DNA of 64,000 nt from Pseudomonas sp. G34 (lineage in GTDB: Bacteria > Pseudomonadota > Gammaproteobacteria > Pseudomonadales > Pseudomonadaceae): positions 186,001 to 250,000 of the forward strand of contig NZ_JAVHZV010000029.1 in NCBI RefSeq assembly GCF_031119625.1, in the 5' to 3' direction. The position numbers were made by a program, and so were the translations under genes. Below are positions 41,504 to 50,217 of the stretch, piece by piece; within the stretch, counting starts at the first letter, position 1, and every line of letters begins with the position of its first letter. Below the pieces are notes generated by a model that did not search any database, was not told the origin of the DNA, and worked only from the letters and a program-made list of their open reading frames with translations.

Positions 41504-41839
41504 ATGGCACGTAAAACTTCGCTTGAGAGCGGCCTGGATCAGTTTCAACAGGAAAGCGCCAAGGAACTGAAGAAGCTTCTCGATCAAGCCAGCAAGGCGC
41601 TGGGTGATGCCGAGTCGTTTTCCGGCGACAAGGCCCATGAAGCTCGTGAGAAGGTCATCGCGCTGCTGAACGAGGCCAAGGGTACGATCACCGAAAAAAG
41701 CCGTGAGGCTGTCGAACTGGGCCGTGAAACCATCGGCAATGCCCAGGATCGCATCGAGAGCAACCCGTGGACGTCGGTAGCGGTCGCGTCCGGGTTCGGC
41801 CTGCTGATCGGCCTGCTGGTCGGCCGTAGCAGCAAGTAA
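41504..41839 (+). CDS. ElaB/YqjD-like membrane-anchored protein (DUF883)
   Basis: 111 residues: an amphipathic helical body (LDQASKALGDAESFSGDKAHEAREKVIALLNEAKG) and a C-terminal anchor ending NPWTSVAVASGFGLLIGLLVGRSSK, the hallmark of ElaB/YqjD/YgaM. These proteins bind ribosomes or membranes in stationary phase. ATG at 41504 is chosen over the upstream in-frame ATG at 41489 because GGAG lies correctly before it. Followed 80 bp later by a terminator. Confidence 0.88.
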   Translation: MARKTSLESGLDQFQQESAKELKKLLDQASKALGDAESFSGDKAHEAREKVIALLNEAKGTITEKSREAVELGRETIGNAQDRIESNPWTSVAVASGFGLLIGLLVGRSSK

Positions 41840-41918
41840 TCGGCAAGGCCGGGCGCATCCCATGCGCCCGGCCGCAACCGATGCCGTTGCGCTGCCGTAT
41901 CGGCAAGCTCACCGCAAG

Positions 41919-41951
41919 AACCTCGTAGATCACTGATTTACGAGGTTTTTT
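41919..41951 (+). terminator. Terminator between the DUF883 gene and tRNA-Leu
   Basis: AACCTCGTA (41919-41927) pairs with TACGAGGTT (41939-41947), T run to 41951. Confidence 0.85.
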
Positions 41952-42017
41952 ATTGCGTGCTTTAAACTTGCGGGGTTGCCTGGGGGTGTATATAGTCCTG
42001 CCCTCGCACATTTCGCC

Positions 42018-42104
42018 GCCCCGATGGTGAAATTGGTAAACACAGCAGACTTAAAATCTGCCGGCCGCAAGGCCTTGCCGGTTCGATTCCGGCTCGGGGC
42101 ACCA
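42018..42104 (+). tRNA. tRNA-Leu (anticodon UAA)
   Basis: 87 nt with acceptor GCCCCGA/TCGGGGC, discriminator A and encoded CCA, a D arm with GGTAAAC, anticodon stem-loop GCAGACTTAAAATCTGC (anticodon TAA), a long variable arm (CGGCCGCAAGGCCTTG-like) as in class II tRNAs, and a T arm CCGGTTCGATTCCGG. Complete. Its last 56 nt are repeated exactly at 44129-44184. Confidence 0.97.
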
Positions 42105-42189
42105 ATGAAATCAATGCGTTGCGAACACCACGCTGAATCCCTTCCGTTCCGCAATTCCTGACCTGTTCCGCAATCATCGCGTTGGCGAT

Positions 42190-42597
42190 ACCTTTTCCCC
42201 TTTCTGTGGCGAACGTAGTGCTCGGTCATCACGACAGTGGTGTGCCCAAGCTGATCACGTGCCTGCATGATGTCGCCGCTCAGTTCCGCCTTGTCGGTGC
42301 CAGCCTTGGTACGAAGATCCCATAGCTGAAAATCTGCCTTAAGGATCCCCGCCGTTTTTCTGGCTTCGTCCGACCGGGAGCGCAGCATCGTGGGGCGGCC
42401 CTGCGCTGTCACAACGAACTTCGTCGACTGAACCCTTTGTCCCGCTTTCATGACATTAGGGCCTTTTCCCAGCTTGGCTTGGCGCCAGCGCAGATACTGA
42501 CGAACGTGCTGGGGCTGGATGAACTCGAGGAGCCCAGGCCGACGGCTCAGCCTGCTTCTTATGTGAGGGAGGAGATTCGCGGCGATGACACACGGTC
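42190..42597 (-). pseudogene. Tyrosine integrase remnant
   Basis: Leftward reading between an in-frame TGA near 42,597 and the tRNA. The C-terminal catalytic part is clear: FQLWDLRTKAG with the Arg, QARDQLGHTT with the His box and MTEHYVRHRKGKR with the active-site Tyr. Before it stands FIQPQHVRQYLRWRQAKLGKG, a fragment of the core-binding domain, joined to the catalytic part with too few residues between, so the middle is deleted. The N-terminus is missing and the frame runs on toward the tRNA rather than stopping where expected. Its 3' end points at the tRNA, as in intact elements. Confidence 0.8.
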
Positions 42598-42766
42598 AGC
42601 CCTACAGCCCGAGCCTCCATGCCGTCTTGCAGAAGGGCGGTGGTATGCGGCGGGGCATGAGGAGCGAGAGTTTCACCACGCGGCCACATCAGTTGTGGAG
42701 GAGAAGAACAAATATTACCTGAGCCAAAGACGCTAGCCTTTCGAAAGGATTTAATTTGGTATGCTT

Positions 42767-43837
42767 CTATGAAGCTCCGGAATTCCAATCATTATCTTTT
42801 CTTTCAGCAAGGCTTTGCTCGTGGCTCCATCTCCCCCAGTTAGCTTCCTCTTCTTGGTAAGTTTTAGCACACACCAATCTCGAGCGAATTCGATCGACAT
42901 CAAATTGTGTTAGAGAGAAAATATATCTATCAGCATGCTCAATAATTACCTTTTTTAACTGATGGTAGAAAGGTGTGGTGACTGTTGTTCCCCTTAGGAA
43001 AGGTTTGTTTCCAATAGAGGTGTAAAGTAGATGTTTTGGGCTGAGCGGCAGCAGAATATCACCATTTTTGTTTCCCCAGCCACCATTGAAGTTGTAATTT
43101 TCGGGGCTTTGGTAATTCAGCTTTATTAAAGGGTCGTCGGATGTCGGCCAAGATAATCCATCAGGCGCGTGCAAGATTGTCCAGTGGTATTTAGGAAGTT
43201 TTTGGATCGTCTCAGTTAAAAGATGCTTCATTTGCCAAATCCACATTCTTCTGCCAACAGTGGCCTCTGCTGAAATACGCCCGGTACCGTCCGATTGCTT
43301 TTCAAGTGACAGTCGTATCGGCAGATAATTACTAGGAGTATGCTTAAGCAGACGTGAGGTTGAATTGAGGGTTGAGGTCGGAAGGTTGCCTTGCGCTGCT
43401 AATCGTTCCAGTCGCTTAGTCGAGCTTTCAAGGGTGTCGTTGAGAACCTTTGGAAGTGTTTCATTCTGGCGTTTGATAAAGGATCTAAGTTTGGCAGGAG
43501 TTCGCACATCCTGTGCTAGCGCGAATCGCTCAAGACGTTTCCAGTGATCTGGAGTCATTCGACCCTCTTCGACAACTAACTGAATCGCCTCTTGGGCTGG
43601 TTGCTCGAATTCTTTGTCCATCCAGTGCTCGAACTCATCAGTAGGATCTTGGTCGGTAAGGTATGTATATAGATTTTGGTGGAATGCGATTCCTTTAATA
43701 GATAGGTTTTTCCATAAGGGCATATTTTCATGCGGTACTAGCAATCGGTAAGTTGGGATTTTTCCGTCGGTTGCCCACTGTTTCAAATAAAGCTTTGGGA
43801 CGTAATGGTTGTCCGCACGCAATTGTTTTTTGGCCAC
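42767..43837 (-). CDS. DUF4238 family protein, islet cargo
   Basis: 356 residues. N-terminus RADNHYVPKLYLKQWATDG is the family start (HYVP-x-x-YL); the C-terminal part has the other two family landmarks, LSWPTSDDPLIKL (TSD-x-P) and DILLPLSPKHLLYTS (LPLSP). Between them lies a helical region (about 75-190). No membrane segment. The full family length is present. Biochemical role is not established. Lower GC than its surroundings and carriage alone on a tRNA islet argue for transfer and for a selectable or defence function (inference). Confidence 0.85.
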   Translation of the reverse strand: MAKKQLRADNHYVPKLYLKQWATDGKIPTYRLLVPHENMPLWKNLSIKGIAFHQNLYTYLTDQDPTDEFEHWMDKEFEQPAQEAIQLVVEEGRMTPDHWKRLERFALAQDVRTPAKLRSFIKRQNETLPKVLNDTLESSTKRLERLAAQGNLPTSTLNSTSRLLKHTPSNYLPIRLSLEKQSDGTGRISAEATVGRRMWIWQMKHLLTETIQKLPKYHWTILHAPDGLSWPTSDDPLIKLNYQSPENYNFNGGWGNKNGDILLPLSPKHLLYTSIGNKPFLRGTTVTTPFYHQLKKVIIEHADRYIFSLTQFDVDRIRSRLVCAKTYQEEEANWGRWSHEQSLAERKDNDWNSGAS

Positions 43838-44128
43838 AGCGCAATCCTTGAAAATATTTCAGATAGTTATGCATTTTTTTGAATGAACAGCGGCCGCGAA
43901 GAGGGTAGGCTGCATTTTTATAATCCCTATCTACCGTCTCGTTAGATGTTTTTCTTGTTGCGATGAAGTCGAGCCAGGCGTCGTTATCGATTCAGTTCGT
44001 CGACCGTGCATCTTAGGCTGGGCGCGTTGCGCTAGACTCAGGAGAGGTAGTATTGTTTGCCTACTGGCTGTTCCGCAATAAATACAGAAAATTGGCTAAG
44101 CCCTTGGTAGGCCTGAAACTGGCAGTAA

Positions 44129-44184
44129 ACTTAAAATCTGCCGGCCGCAAGGCCTTGCCGGTTCGATTCCGGCTCGGGGCACCA
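44129..44184 (+). repeat. Duplicated tRNA-Leu 3' end (islet right att)
   Basis: Exact 56-bp copy of 42049-42104, from the anticodon loop (ACTTAAAATCTGCC) through variable arm, T arm and CCA; a few matching bases continue outward. No 5' half, so not a working tRNA. The AT-rich gap 43,838-44,270 (433 bp) contains only this repeat and no recognisable gene. Confidence 0.9.
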
Positions 44185-44270
44185 TTCCAGGCGTCGGCCC
44201 ATGTGCAGCCCACGCATCGTTCTCACTCGATAGTTTCCATGGCCGTGCCCGCTCGGCAGATTGGTGAAGC

Positions 44271-44864
44271 ATGGACAGCGCCCTCACTGCTTTTCCCGAA
44301 TTCTTGCTTGCCGACTGCAGGCTGCGATGCGTTCGTACCGACGATATCCAGCAGGTCTATGCCGGGCTTTCTGATCCGCAGGTGATCGCCCATTACGGCG
44401 TGTCCTATTCGAGCCTGGCCGCTACCCGCGAGCAGATGCAGTGGTATGAACAGGTGCTGGCAGATGAGGCGGGAATCTGGTGGGCACTGGCGGATAACGA
44501 CGATGTATTGGTCGGCGCCTGTGGTTTCAATGACTGGCACCATGAGCATCAGCGCATCGACATGGGCTACTGGTTACTGCCAGCTTACTGGCGGCGTGGC
44601 CTGTTGCAGCAGGCATTGCCGTGCATCCTGCGGCATGCCTTGCAGGTCATGGGCGTGCACCGTATCCACCTCGATATCGAGCCGGAAAACGTCGCGAGCT
44701 GGCGACTGGCCGAGAAACTCGGTTTCAGGCGCGAAGGCACCTTGCGCGACGTCGAATACAAGGACGGGCGGTATCTCAGCCTCCATCAATACAGCCTGCT
44801 CGCCAGCGACCAGGCGGCGCTCGCACTGCTTGCCGGCTCACCGGCACTGATTGCTGAGCGTTAG
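44271..44864 (+). CDS. GNAT acetyltransferase (RimJ/RimL-like)
   Basis: 197 residues. RimJ/RimL GNAT fold: LRCVRTDDIQQVYAGLSDPQVIAHYGV at the start, VGACGFNDWHHEHQRIDMGYWLLPAYWRRGLLQQAL (acetyl-CoA loop) and HRIHLDIEPENVASWRLAEKLGFRREGTLRDVEY. It transfers an acetyl group from acetyl-CoA to an amine, either a protein N-terminus or a small molecule. Starts 87 bp after the islet att repeat. Confidence 0.85.
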   Translation: MDSALTAFPEFLLADCRLRCVRTDDIQQVYAGLSDPQVIAHYGVSYSSLAATREQMQWYEQVLADEAGIWWALADNDDVLVGACGFNDWHHEHQRIDMGYWLLPAYWRRGLLQQALPCILRHALQVMGVHRIHLDIEPENVASWRLAEKLGFRREGTLRDVEYKDGRYLSLHQYSLLASDQAALALLAGSPALIAER

Positions 44865-44881
44865 TGGCCCGTATAGCTGAA

Positions 44882-44909
44882 CGCCGTTTTCTCGTGAGAG
44901 AAAACGGCG
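44882..44909. terminator. Hairpin between convergent genes
   Basis: CGCCGTTTTCTC (44882-44893) and GAGAAAACGGCG (44898-44909) form a perfect 12-bp stem with loop GTGA. No T tract follows, but it sits between converging genes and may serve both. Confidence 0.55.
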
Positions 44910-44938
44910 CAGGTAGTTGAGGCGTTTACAGCAATTGA

Positions 44939-45190
44939 TCAGGCTTCGAGCTGTTTGGCCGTTTCCACGCCGGATGCACTGAGCTTGATAGGGTAGTGGA
45001 TAGACAATTCACCATCACTTTCCGACAGGGCGCCATCGTGAATCAGCCCGTTTTGCTGCAGGTGCTTGAGCATATCGGCAACCGCGTGCTCGCCACGGAA
45101 GTTGTCCAGCACCTCTTTGCCGAGACCGGCAGGGTGAGCGTGGAGCAGACGAGTGAGAACTTCTTTCTTCAGGTCATTGTCGATGGACAT
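44939..45190 (-). CDS. Small conserved protein, winged-helix-like
   Basis: 83 residues: helices LKKEVLTRLLHAHPAGLGKEVL and AVADMLKHLQQNGLIHDG, then a strand pair (ELSIHYPIKLSASGVETAKQLEA), as in small winged-helix domains. ATG at 45190 with GCGAGGTTCGC upstream. Convergent with the GNAT gene and divergent from galU. Function unknown. Confidence 0.7.
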   Translation of the reverse strand: MSIDNDLKKEVLTRLLHAHPAGLGKEVLDNFRGEHAVADMLKHLQQNGLIHDGALSESDGELSIHYPIKLSASGVETAKQLEA

Positions 45191-45337
45191 GCGAACCTCG
45201 CGTTGCAGTGGGTTTCATCTGTTGTGACTGCCTGCTGCGGTAAACGTTTGAGCGGTTTGCATTGCTCCCGTTGTAAGCCTTGTGCGTCCTGCTAGACTGC
45301 TGCGGCGTCGATAACCCTCTCTCATTCAGGGACTTCC

Positions 45338-46174
45338 ATGATCAAGAAATGCTTGTTTCCTGCCGCTGGCTACGGCACTCGTTTTCTCCCGGCAACCAAG
45401 GCCATGCCCAAGGAAATGCTGCCAATCGTGAACAAGCCGTTGATCCAGTACGGTGTGGAGGAAGCGCTGTCCGCCGGGCTTACCGAAATCGCCATGGTGA
45501 CCGGTCGCGGCAAGCGTTCGCTGGAAGACCACTTCGACATCAGTTACGAGCTGGAAGAGCAGATCCGCAATACCGACAAGGAAAAGTACCTGGTCGGTAT
45601 TCGCCGCCTGATCGACAACTGCACCTTCTCCTACACCCGCCAGGTGGAAATGAAGGGCCTGGGCCACGCCATCCTCAGCGGCCGCCCGCTGATCGGCGAC
45701 GAGCCGTTCGCCGTGGTGCTGGCCGACGACCTGTGCCTGAACCTGGACGGCGACAGCGTGCTGACCCAGATGGTCAAGCTGTACAACCAGTTCCGCTGCT
45801 CGATCGTGGCGGTGCAGGAAGTACCGACGGATGAGATCCACAAGTACGGCGTGATTGCCGGCGAGATGATCCGCGACGACATCTTCCGGGTGAACAGCAT
45901 GGTCGAGAAGCCCAAGGCCGAAGATGCACCGTCGAACCTGGCGATCATCGGCCGCTACATCCTGACCCCGGATATCTTCGAGCTGATCGAGAACACCGAG
46001 CCGGGCAAGGGTGGTGAGATCCAGATTACCGACGCACTGATGAAGCAGGCCCAGGACGGTTGCGTGCTGGCTTACAAGTTCAAGGGGCAGCGTTTCGACT
46101 GCGGCGGCGCCGAGGGTTATATCGAGGCAACCAACTTCTGCTTCGAGCACCTGTACAAGACGGGCAGAGGCTGA
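45338..46174 (+). CDS. galU: UTP-glucose-1-phosphate uridylyltransferase, copy 1
   Basis: 278 residues. Nucleotidyltransferase start FPAAGYGTRFLPATKAMPKEMLP, VLADDLCLNLDGD with the metal-binding Asp, and the VEKPK lysine motif. Makes UDP-glucose for LPS core, exopolysaccharide and trehalose. A second, about 95% identical copy lies at 61610. Followed by a terminator at 46196-46217. Confidence 0.95.
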   Translation: MIKKCLFPAAGYGTRFLPATKAMPKEMLPIVNKPLIQYGVEEALSAGLTEIAMVTGRGKRSLEDHFDISYELEEQIRNTDKEKYLVGIRRLIDNCTFSYTRQVEMKGLGHAILSGRPLIGDEPFAVVLADDLCLNLDGDSVLTQMVKLYNQFRCSIVAVQEVPTDEIHKYGVIAGEMIRDDIFRVNSMVEKPKAEDAPSNLAIIGRYILTPDIFELIENTEPGKGGEIQITDALMKQAQDGCVLAYKFKGQRFDCGGAEGYIEATNFCFEHLYKTGRG

Positions 46175-46195
46175 GCCGTCTGCGCATTTGATAAA

Positions 46196-46217
46196 ACCGC
46201 CCTCGGGCGGTTTTTTT
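46196..46217 (+). terminator. Terminator after galU copy 1
   Basis: ACCGCC (46196-46201) with GGCGGT (46206-46211) and seven Ts. Confidence 0.85.
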
Positions 46218-46252
46218 ATGCCTGCGATGCTGCAGCAGGTTCATGACGATGC

Positions 46253-46675
46253 TCAGTTGGCGTTGATGGGTGTCGCCCCGGGCCCTAGCGGCTGGCCATA
46301 GCTGAATTCGATCTGATGGCCAGCCGGATCACGCACGCCGCAGTAATAGCCCACCGGATAAGGCTCGTCGCGTTGTGCCCAGAGCAGGCAGCCAGCCGCA
46401 CGGGCCTTGGCGACTACGGCGTCGACCTCGTCGCGGCTCTGCAGGGCGAAGCCGAAGTGGCTGTAGTCGTTGGCCGCCAACTGACGCGGCTCGCCGCCGG
46501 GCATGATGACGAAGATGAACTCGCCCTCACGGCCCGGCTCGGCCATCCACACGATCTGCGAGCCCTTGCCAGGCCGGCGGTGGATGACCCGCATGCCGCA
46601 GAAGTCTTCGTAGAAGGCGATGCAGGCCTGCAGGTCCGGCACGTGCAGGGCAAGGTGGGTAAGCATTGGGCGCAT
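46253..46675 (-). CDS. VOC-family (glyoxalase-like) protein
   Basis: 140 residues. Two beta-alpha-beta units: LTHLALHVPDLQACIAFYEDFCGM with metal-binding His and AANDYSHFGFALQSRDEVDAV with a second His, then PAGHQIEFSYG with the Glu. Fits lactoylglutathione lyase and related metal enzymes, but substrate is not clear. Convergent with galU, divergent from gor; glutathione-linked genes side by side fit a detoxification role. Confidence 0.85.
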   Translation of the reverse strand: MRPMLTHLALHVPDLQACIAFYEDFCGMRVIHRRPGKGSQIVWMAEPGREGEFIFVIMPGGEPRQLAANDYSHFGFALQSRDEVDAVVAKARAAGCLLWAQRDEPYPVGYYCGVRDPAGHQIEFSYGQPLGPGATPINAN

Positions 46676-46793
46676 GGCGGTGCTCCTCTGTTAAGCCTCT
46701 AGACCCATCAGGCCGCCGACAAGTTTGCGCCATGTGCCAGGCGGGCAGGGCGCTGTGTTTGCGGTATGCTCTGCGTCTGTTCAGGAGGCTGTT

Positions 46794-48149
46794 ATGACCT
46801 ACGATTTCGATCTGTTTGTAATCGGTGCCGGCTCCGGTGGCGTGCGTGCGGCGCGCTTCTCGGCCGGCTATGGCGCCCGGGTTGCCGTGGCGGAAAGCCG
46901 TTATCTGGGCGGTACCTGCGTTAACGTCGGCTGCGTGCCGAAAAAGCTGCTGGTCTACGGCGCCCAGTTCGCCGACGAGTTCGAGCAGGCCGAAGGCTTC
47001 GGCTGGACGCCCGGCCAGGCCAGTTTCAGCTGGCCGACGCTGATCGCCAACAAGAACCGCGAAATCGAGCGCCTCAATGGTATCTACCGCAAGCTGCTGG
47101 TGGGCAGCGGCGTGACCCTGCTCGAGGGCCATGCGCGCCTGCTCGACGAGCACCGGGTGGAAGTCGACGGCAAGACCTACAGCGCCGAGCGCATTCTGAT
47201 CGCCACCGGCGGCTGGCCGCATATTCCGGAGATCCCGGGGCATGAGCACGCCATCAACTCCAACCAGGCGTTCTTCCTGGAAGAGCTACCCAAGCGCGTG
47301 CTGGTGGTGGGCGGCGGTTATATCGCCGTGGAGTTCGCCTCGATCTTCAACGGCCTCGGTGCGCAGACCTCGCTGCTGTACCGCGGTGAGCTGTTCCTGC
47401 GTGGCTTCGACAGTTCCCTGCGCACCCACCTGCATGAAGAGTTGGGCAAGCGTGGCCTGGATGTGCAGTTCAATACCGACATCGCGCGCATCGACAAGCA
47501 GGCCGACGGCAGCCTCCAAGCCACCCTCAAGGATGGCCGCACGCTGCAGGCCGACTGCATCTTCTACGCCACCGGTCGCCGCCCGATGCTCGATAACCTG
47601 GGCCTGGAAAACACATCGGTCAGCCTGGACGACAAGGGCTATATCAAGGTCGATGACGAGTACCAGACCAGCGCGCCGTCGATCCTCGCCATCGGCGACG
47701 TGATCGGCCGCGTACAGCTGACGCCCGTGGCCCTGGCCGAAGGCATGGCGGTGGCCCGCCGGCTGTTCAAGCCGGAGGAGTACCGCAAGGTCGATTACCG
47801 GATGATTCCCACGGCGGTGTTCAGCCTGCCCAATATCGGTACCGTTGGCCTTAGCGAGGAGCAGGCCCGTGAGGCGGGGCATGCGGTGAAGGTCTTCGAG
47901 AGCCGCTTCCGGCCGATGAAGCTGACCCTGACCGAAAGCGACGAGCGCACGCTGATGAAGCTGGTGGTCGATGCCAAGACCGACCGGGTGCTGGGCTGCC
48001 ATATGGTCGGGCCCGATGCCGGCGAGATCGTCCAGGGGCTGGCGGTCGCGCTCAAGGCCGGGGCCACCAAGCAGGTGTTCGACGAGACCATCGGCGTGCA
48101 CCCCAGCGCCGCCGAAGAGTTCGTGACCCTGCGTACGCCGGTGAACTGA
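46794..48149 (+). CDS. gor: Glutathione reductase
   Basis: 451 residues. FAD site GAGSGGVRAARFSA near the start, redox-active disulfide in GGTCVNVGCVPKKL, NADPH site VVGGGYIAVEFASIFNG, and C-terminal interface HPSAAEEFVTLR with the catalytic His. Reduces glutathione disulfide with NADPH. ATG at 46794, after CAGGAGG, chosen over an upstream in-frame start. Confidence 0.96.
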   Translation: MTYDFDLFVIGAGSGGVRAARFSAGYGARVAVAESRYLGGTCVNVGCVPKKLLVYGAQFADEFEQAEGFGWTPGQASFSWPTLIANKNREIERLNGIYRKLLVGSGVTLLEGHARLLDEHRVEVDGKTYSAERILIATGGWPHIPEIPGHEHAINSNQAFFLEELPKRVLVVGGGYIAVEFASIFNGLGAQTSLLYRGELFLRGFDSSLRTHLHEELGKRGLDVQFNTDIARIDKQADGSLQATLKDGRTLQADCIFYATGRRPMLDNLGLENTSVSLDDKGYIKVDDEYQTSAPSILAIGDVIGRVQLTPVALAEGMAVARRLFKPEEYRKVDYRMIPTAVFSLPNIGTVGLSEEQAREAGHAVKVFESRFRPMKLTLTESDERTLMKLVVDAKTDRVLGCHMVGPDAGEIVQGLAVALKAGATKQVFDETIGVHPSAAEEFVTLRTPVN

Positions 48150-48156
48150 CTTGTCG

Positions 48157-48780
48157 ATGAACCAGCTGTTCTACCTGGCGGATCTGTTCGGGGTGGCGGT
48201 GTTCGCCATCACCGGCGCACTGATGGCCGGGCGCAAGTCCATGGACCTGTTCGGCGTGCTGGTGATCTCCATCATCACCGCCCTGGGCGGCGGCACCCTG
48301 CGCGACGTGATCCTGGATAACCACCCGGTCAGCTGGATCCGCAACGACACCTACATCCTGGTCGCCACCCTGGCGGCGCTGGGCACGGTGATCTGGGTGC
48401 GCATGACCCGGCCGATCCACGAAAAGGGCCTGCTGATCGCCGACGCCTTCGGGCTGTCGGTGTTCACCGTGATCGGCACCGAGGTCGCCCTGCAGTACGC
48501 CATGCCCTCCAGTACGGCGGTGATCATGGGCGTCATGACCGGGGTTGCCGGCGGCGTGATGCGCGACGTGATCTGCAACGAGATTCCGCTGATCTTCAAG
48601 AAGGAGATCTACGCCACCGCCTGCCTGGCCGGCGCGGTGACCTTCGTGCTGCTGCGCATGCTGGAAACCCCGCACTGGCTGGATACCGGCGTGGCCATGC
48701 TGGTGGTGCTGGCCATCCGCCTGGCCGCCATTCGCTGGCGTTTTTCGTTACCCCGGTTCCACTTGCTGGACCGCGACTGA
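48157..48780 (+). CDS. TRIC-family membrane protein (YicG/UPF0126)
   Basis: 207 residues, about seven membrane segments in two similar halves, each with the signature GG-x-x-RD (ALGGGTLRDVILDNHPVSW and GVAGGVMRDVICNEIPLIF). This is the bacterial trimeric intracellular cation channel family, a proposed small cation pore. Start taken as ATG at 48157; TTG at 48151 is possible and no clear ribosome site separates them. Directly behind gor. Confidence 0.9.
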   Translation: MNQLFYLADLFGVAVFAITGALMAGRKSMDLFGVLVISIITALGGGTLRDVILDNHPVSWIRNDTYILVATLAALGTVIWVRMTRPIHEKGLLIADAFGLSVFTVIGTEVALQYAMPSSTAVIMGVMTGVAGGVMRDVICNEIPLIFKKEIYATACLAGAVTFVLLRMLETPHWLDTGVAMLVVLAIRLAAIRWRFSLPRFHLLDRD

Positions 48781-48837
48781 ACACCATCGCCTGACCGCTC
48801 GGTCTCGCGACTCACGCTGCTCGCCAAGGATGGTTCG

Positions 48838-50217
48838 ATGCGCCGCTTGCTCCTGTGTCTTTGCCTGATCTGCTCGAACGTCACCGCTCAGGAGCTGGTC
48901 AACGACGTGACCGGCCTCAACCCTGTGGTGGTGGCGCGGGTGGTCGCGCCGCGCAGCGAACAGCAGGTCGTCGATGCGCTGCGCAGTTACCCGGGCCCGG
49001 TGAGCATTGGCGGCGGGCGTTACAGCATGGGCGGGCAGACCGCTGCAGATGGCGCACTGCAGCTGGACATGCGCAGCCTGGATAAGGTGCTCGAGTTCTC
49101 CCCGGAGCGCCGCGAGATTCGCGTACAGAGCGGCATCACCTGGCGCGCGATACTCGAATACATCGACCCCTACGACCTGTCGCCGCAGATCATGCAGTCC
49201 TACGCCAACTTCACGGTGGGCGGCTCGTTGTCGGTCAACGTGCATGGCCGCTATGTGGGTGAGGGGCCCATCGTGGGGTCGGTAAAGGCCATCCGCGTGG
49301 TGCTCGCCGATGGCCAGGTGGTCGATGCCACCCCGAGCCACAATGCCGCGCTGTTTTACGGCGTGATCGGCGGCTACGGTGGCCTCGGGGTGATTGTCGA
49401 AGCGACGCTGGGCCTGGTCGAGAACACCCGTATCGCCAGGGAGAGCCAGGTCATGGCGCTGCAAGACTATCGGCCGTGGTTCTACCGCGAGGTAGCCTCC
49501 CAGCCCGATATGCTGATGCACAACGGCATTCTCTACCCCGATGATTTTTCCACGGTGCGTGCGGTTTCCTATCGGCGCAGCGACGCTGCGCTGACCGCAA
49601 CGGAGCGACTGAGCCCAGCGCAGCAAGGCAGCCATCTGCAGCGCGCGGGGATTCGCCTGAGCGAATCCTCTTCGGGCATCAAGCTGCGCGAGGCGGCACT
49701 CGATCCGCTGCTGTATCGTAGCCCCAGGGTGCAATGGCGCAACCACGAGGCCAGCCTCGATGTCAGCGAGCTGGAGCCGATATCCGGGGCGGATTTCAGT
49801 TATGTGCTGCAGGAGTACTTCGTGCCGCCGGCGCAGCTGGAACGGTTCGTTGGTGAACTGGCACGGCTGACTCATCAGCATCGGGCCACGCTGATCAACG
49901 TTTCCATTCGCCATGCCAAGGCCGATCCGCTCACGTTGCTGAGCTGGGCGCCGGAGGAGGTCTTCGCCCTGGTGCTGTATTACCGCCAGGGCTCGTCGCC
50001 GCTGGAGCGGGAGCGGGCGGCGGCCTGGACGCGTGAGCTGATTGCCGCCGCATTGCGCTGTGGCGGTCGGCATTACCTGCCGTATCAGCTTCACGCCAGC
50101 GGCGCGCAGTTTCTCCAGGGTTACCCACGGGCCGCGGAGTACTTCGCGCTCAAGCGCCAGCTGGATCCCGGCAACCGCTTTCGCAATCGGTTGTGGGATG
50201 CCTATTACCAGCCCTGA
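48838..50217 (+). CDS. Periplasmic FAD-linked oxidase
   Basis: 459 residues. N-terminal signal (RRLLLCLCLICSNVTAQ). PCMH-type FAD domain: PGPVSIGGGRYSMGGQT, IRVQSGITWRAILEYIDPYDL, NFTVGGSLSVNVHGR and IGGYGGLGVIVEATLGLV. C-terminal end YFALKRQLDPGNRFRN is the ALO/VAO-type closing motif. Likely oxidises a sugar lactone or alcohol outside the cytoplasm; substrate unknown. Starts with ATG 58 bp after the TRIC gene. Confidence 0.85.
   Translation: MRRLLLCLCLICSNVTAQELVNDVTGLNPVVVARVVAPRSEQQVVDALRSYPGPVSIGGGRYSMGGQTAADGALQLDMRSLDKVLEFSPERREIRVQSGITWRAILEYIDPYDLSPQIMQSYANFTVGGSLSVNVHGRYVGEGPIVGSVKAIRVVLADGQVVDATPSHNAALFYGVIGGYGGLGVIVEATLGLVENTRIARESQVMALQDYRPWFYREVASQPDMLMHNGILYPDDFSTVRAVSYRRSDAALTATERLSPAQQGSHLQRAGIRLSESSSGIKLREAALDPLLYRSPRVQWRNHEASLDVSELEPISGADFSYVLQEYFVPPAQLERFVGELARLTHQHRATLINVSIRHAKADPLTLLSWAPEEVFALVLYYRQGSSPLERERAAAWTRELIAAALRCGGRHYLPYQLHASGAQFLQGYPRAAEYFALKRQLDPGNRFRNRLWDAYYQP

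Larger units (their letters stand above)
42105..44184. mobile_element. 2,080-bp genomic islet at tRNA-Leu(UAA)
   Basis: Bounded on the left by intact tRNA-Leu and on the right by an exact 56-bp copy of its 3' end, the pattern left by tyrosine-integrase elements. Inside, next to the tRNA, is a broken integrase on the minus strand; the only intact gene is the DUF4238 protein. The islet is AT-richer than its surroundings. It can no longer move by itself, but recombination between the repeats could delete it. Confidence 0.85.

Noticed and set aside
42437..42736. Plus-strand open frame in the islet (99 codons)
   Set aside because: Lies across the integrase remnant on the opposite strand, no ribosome site, no family.
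44129..44184. Second tRNA-Leu gene
   Set aside because: Only the last 56 nt of the tRNA are copied; upstream DNA does not form the 5' half.
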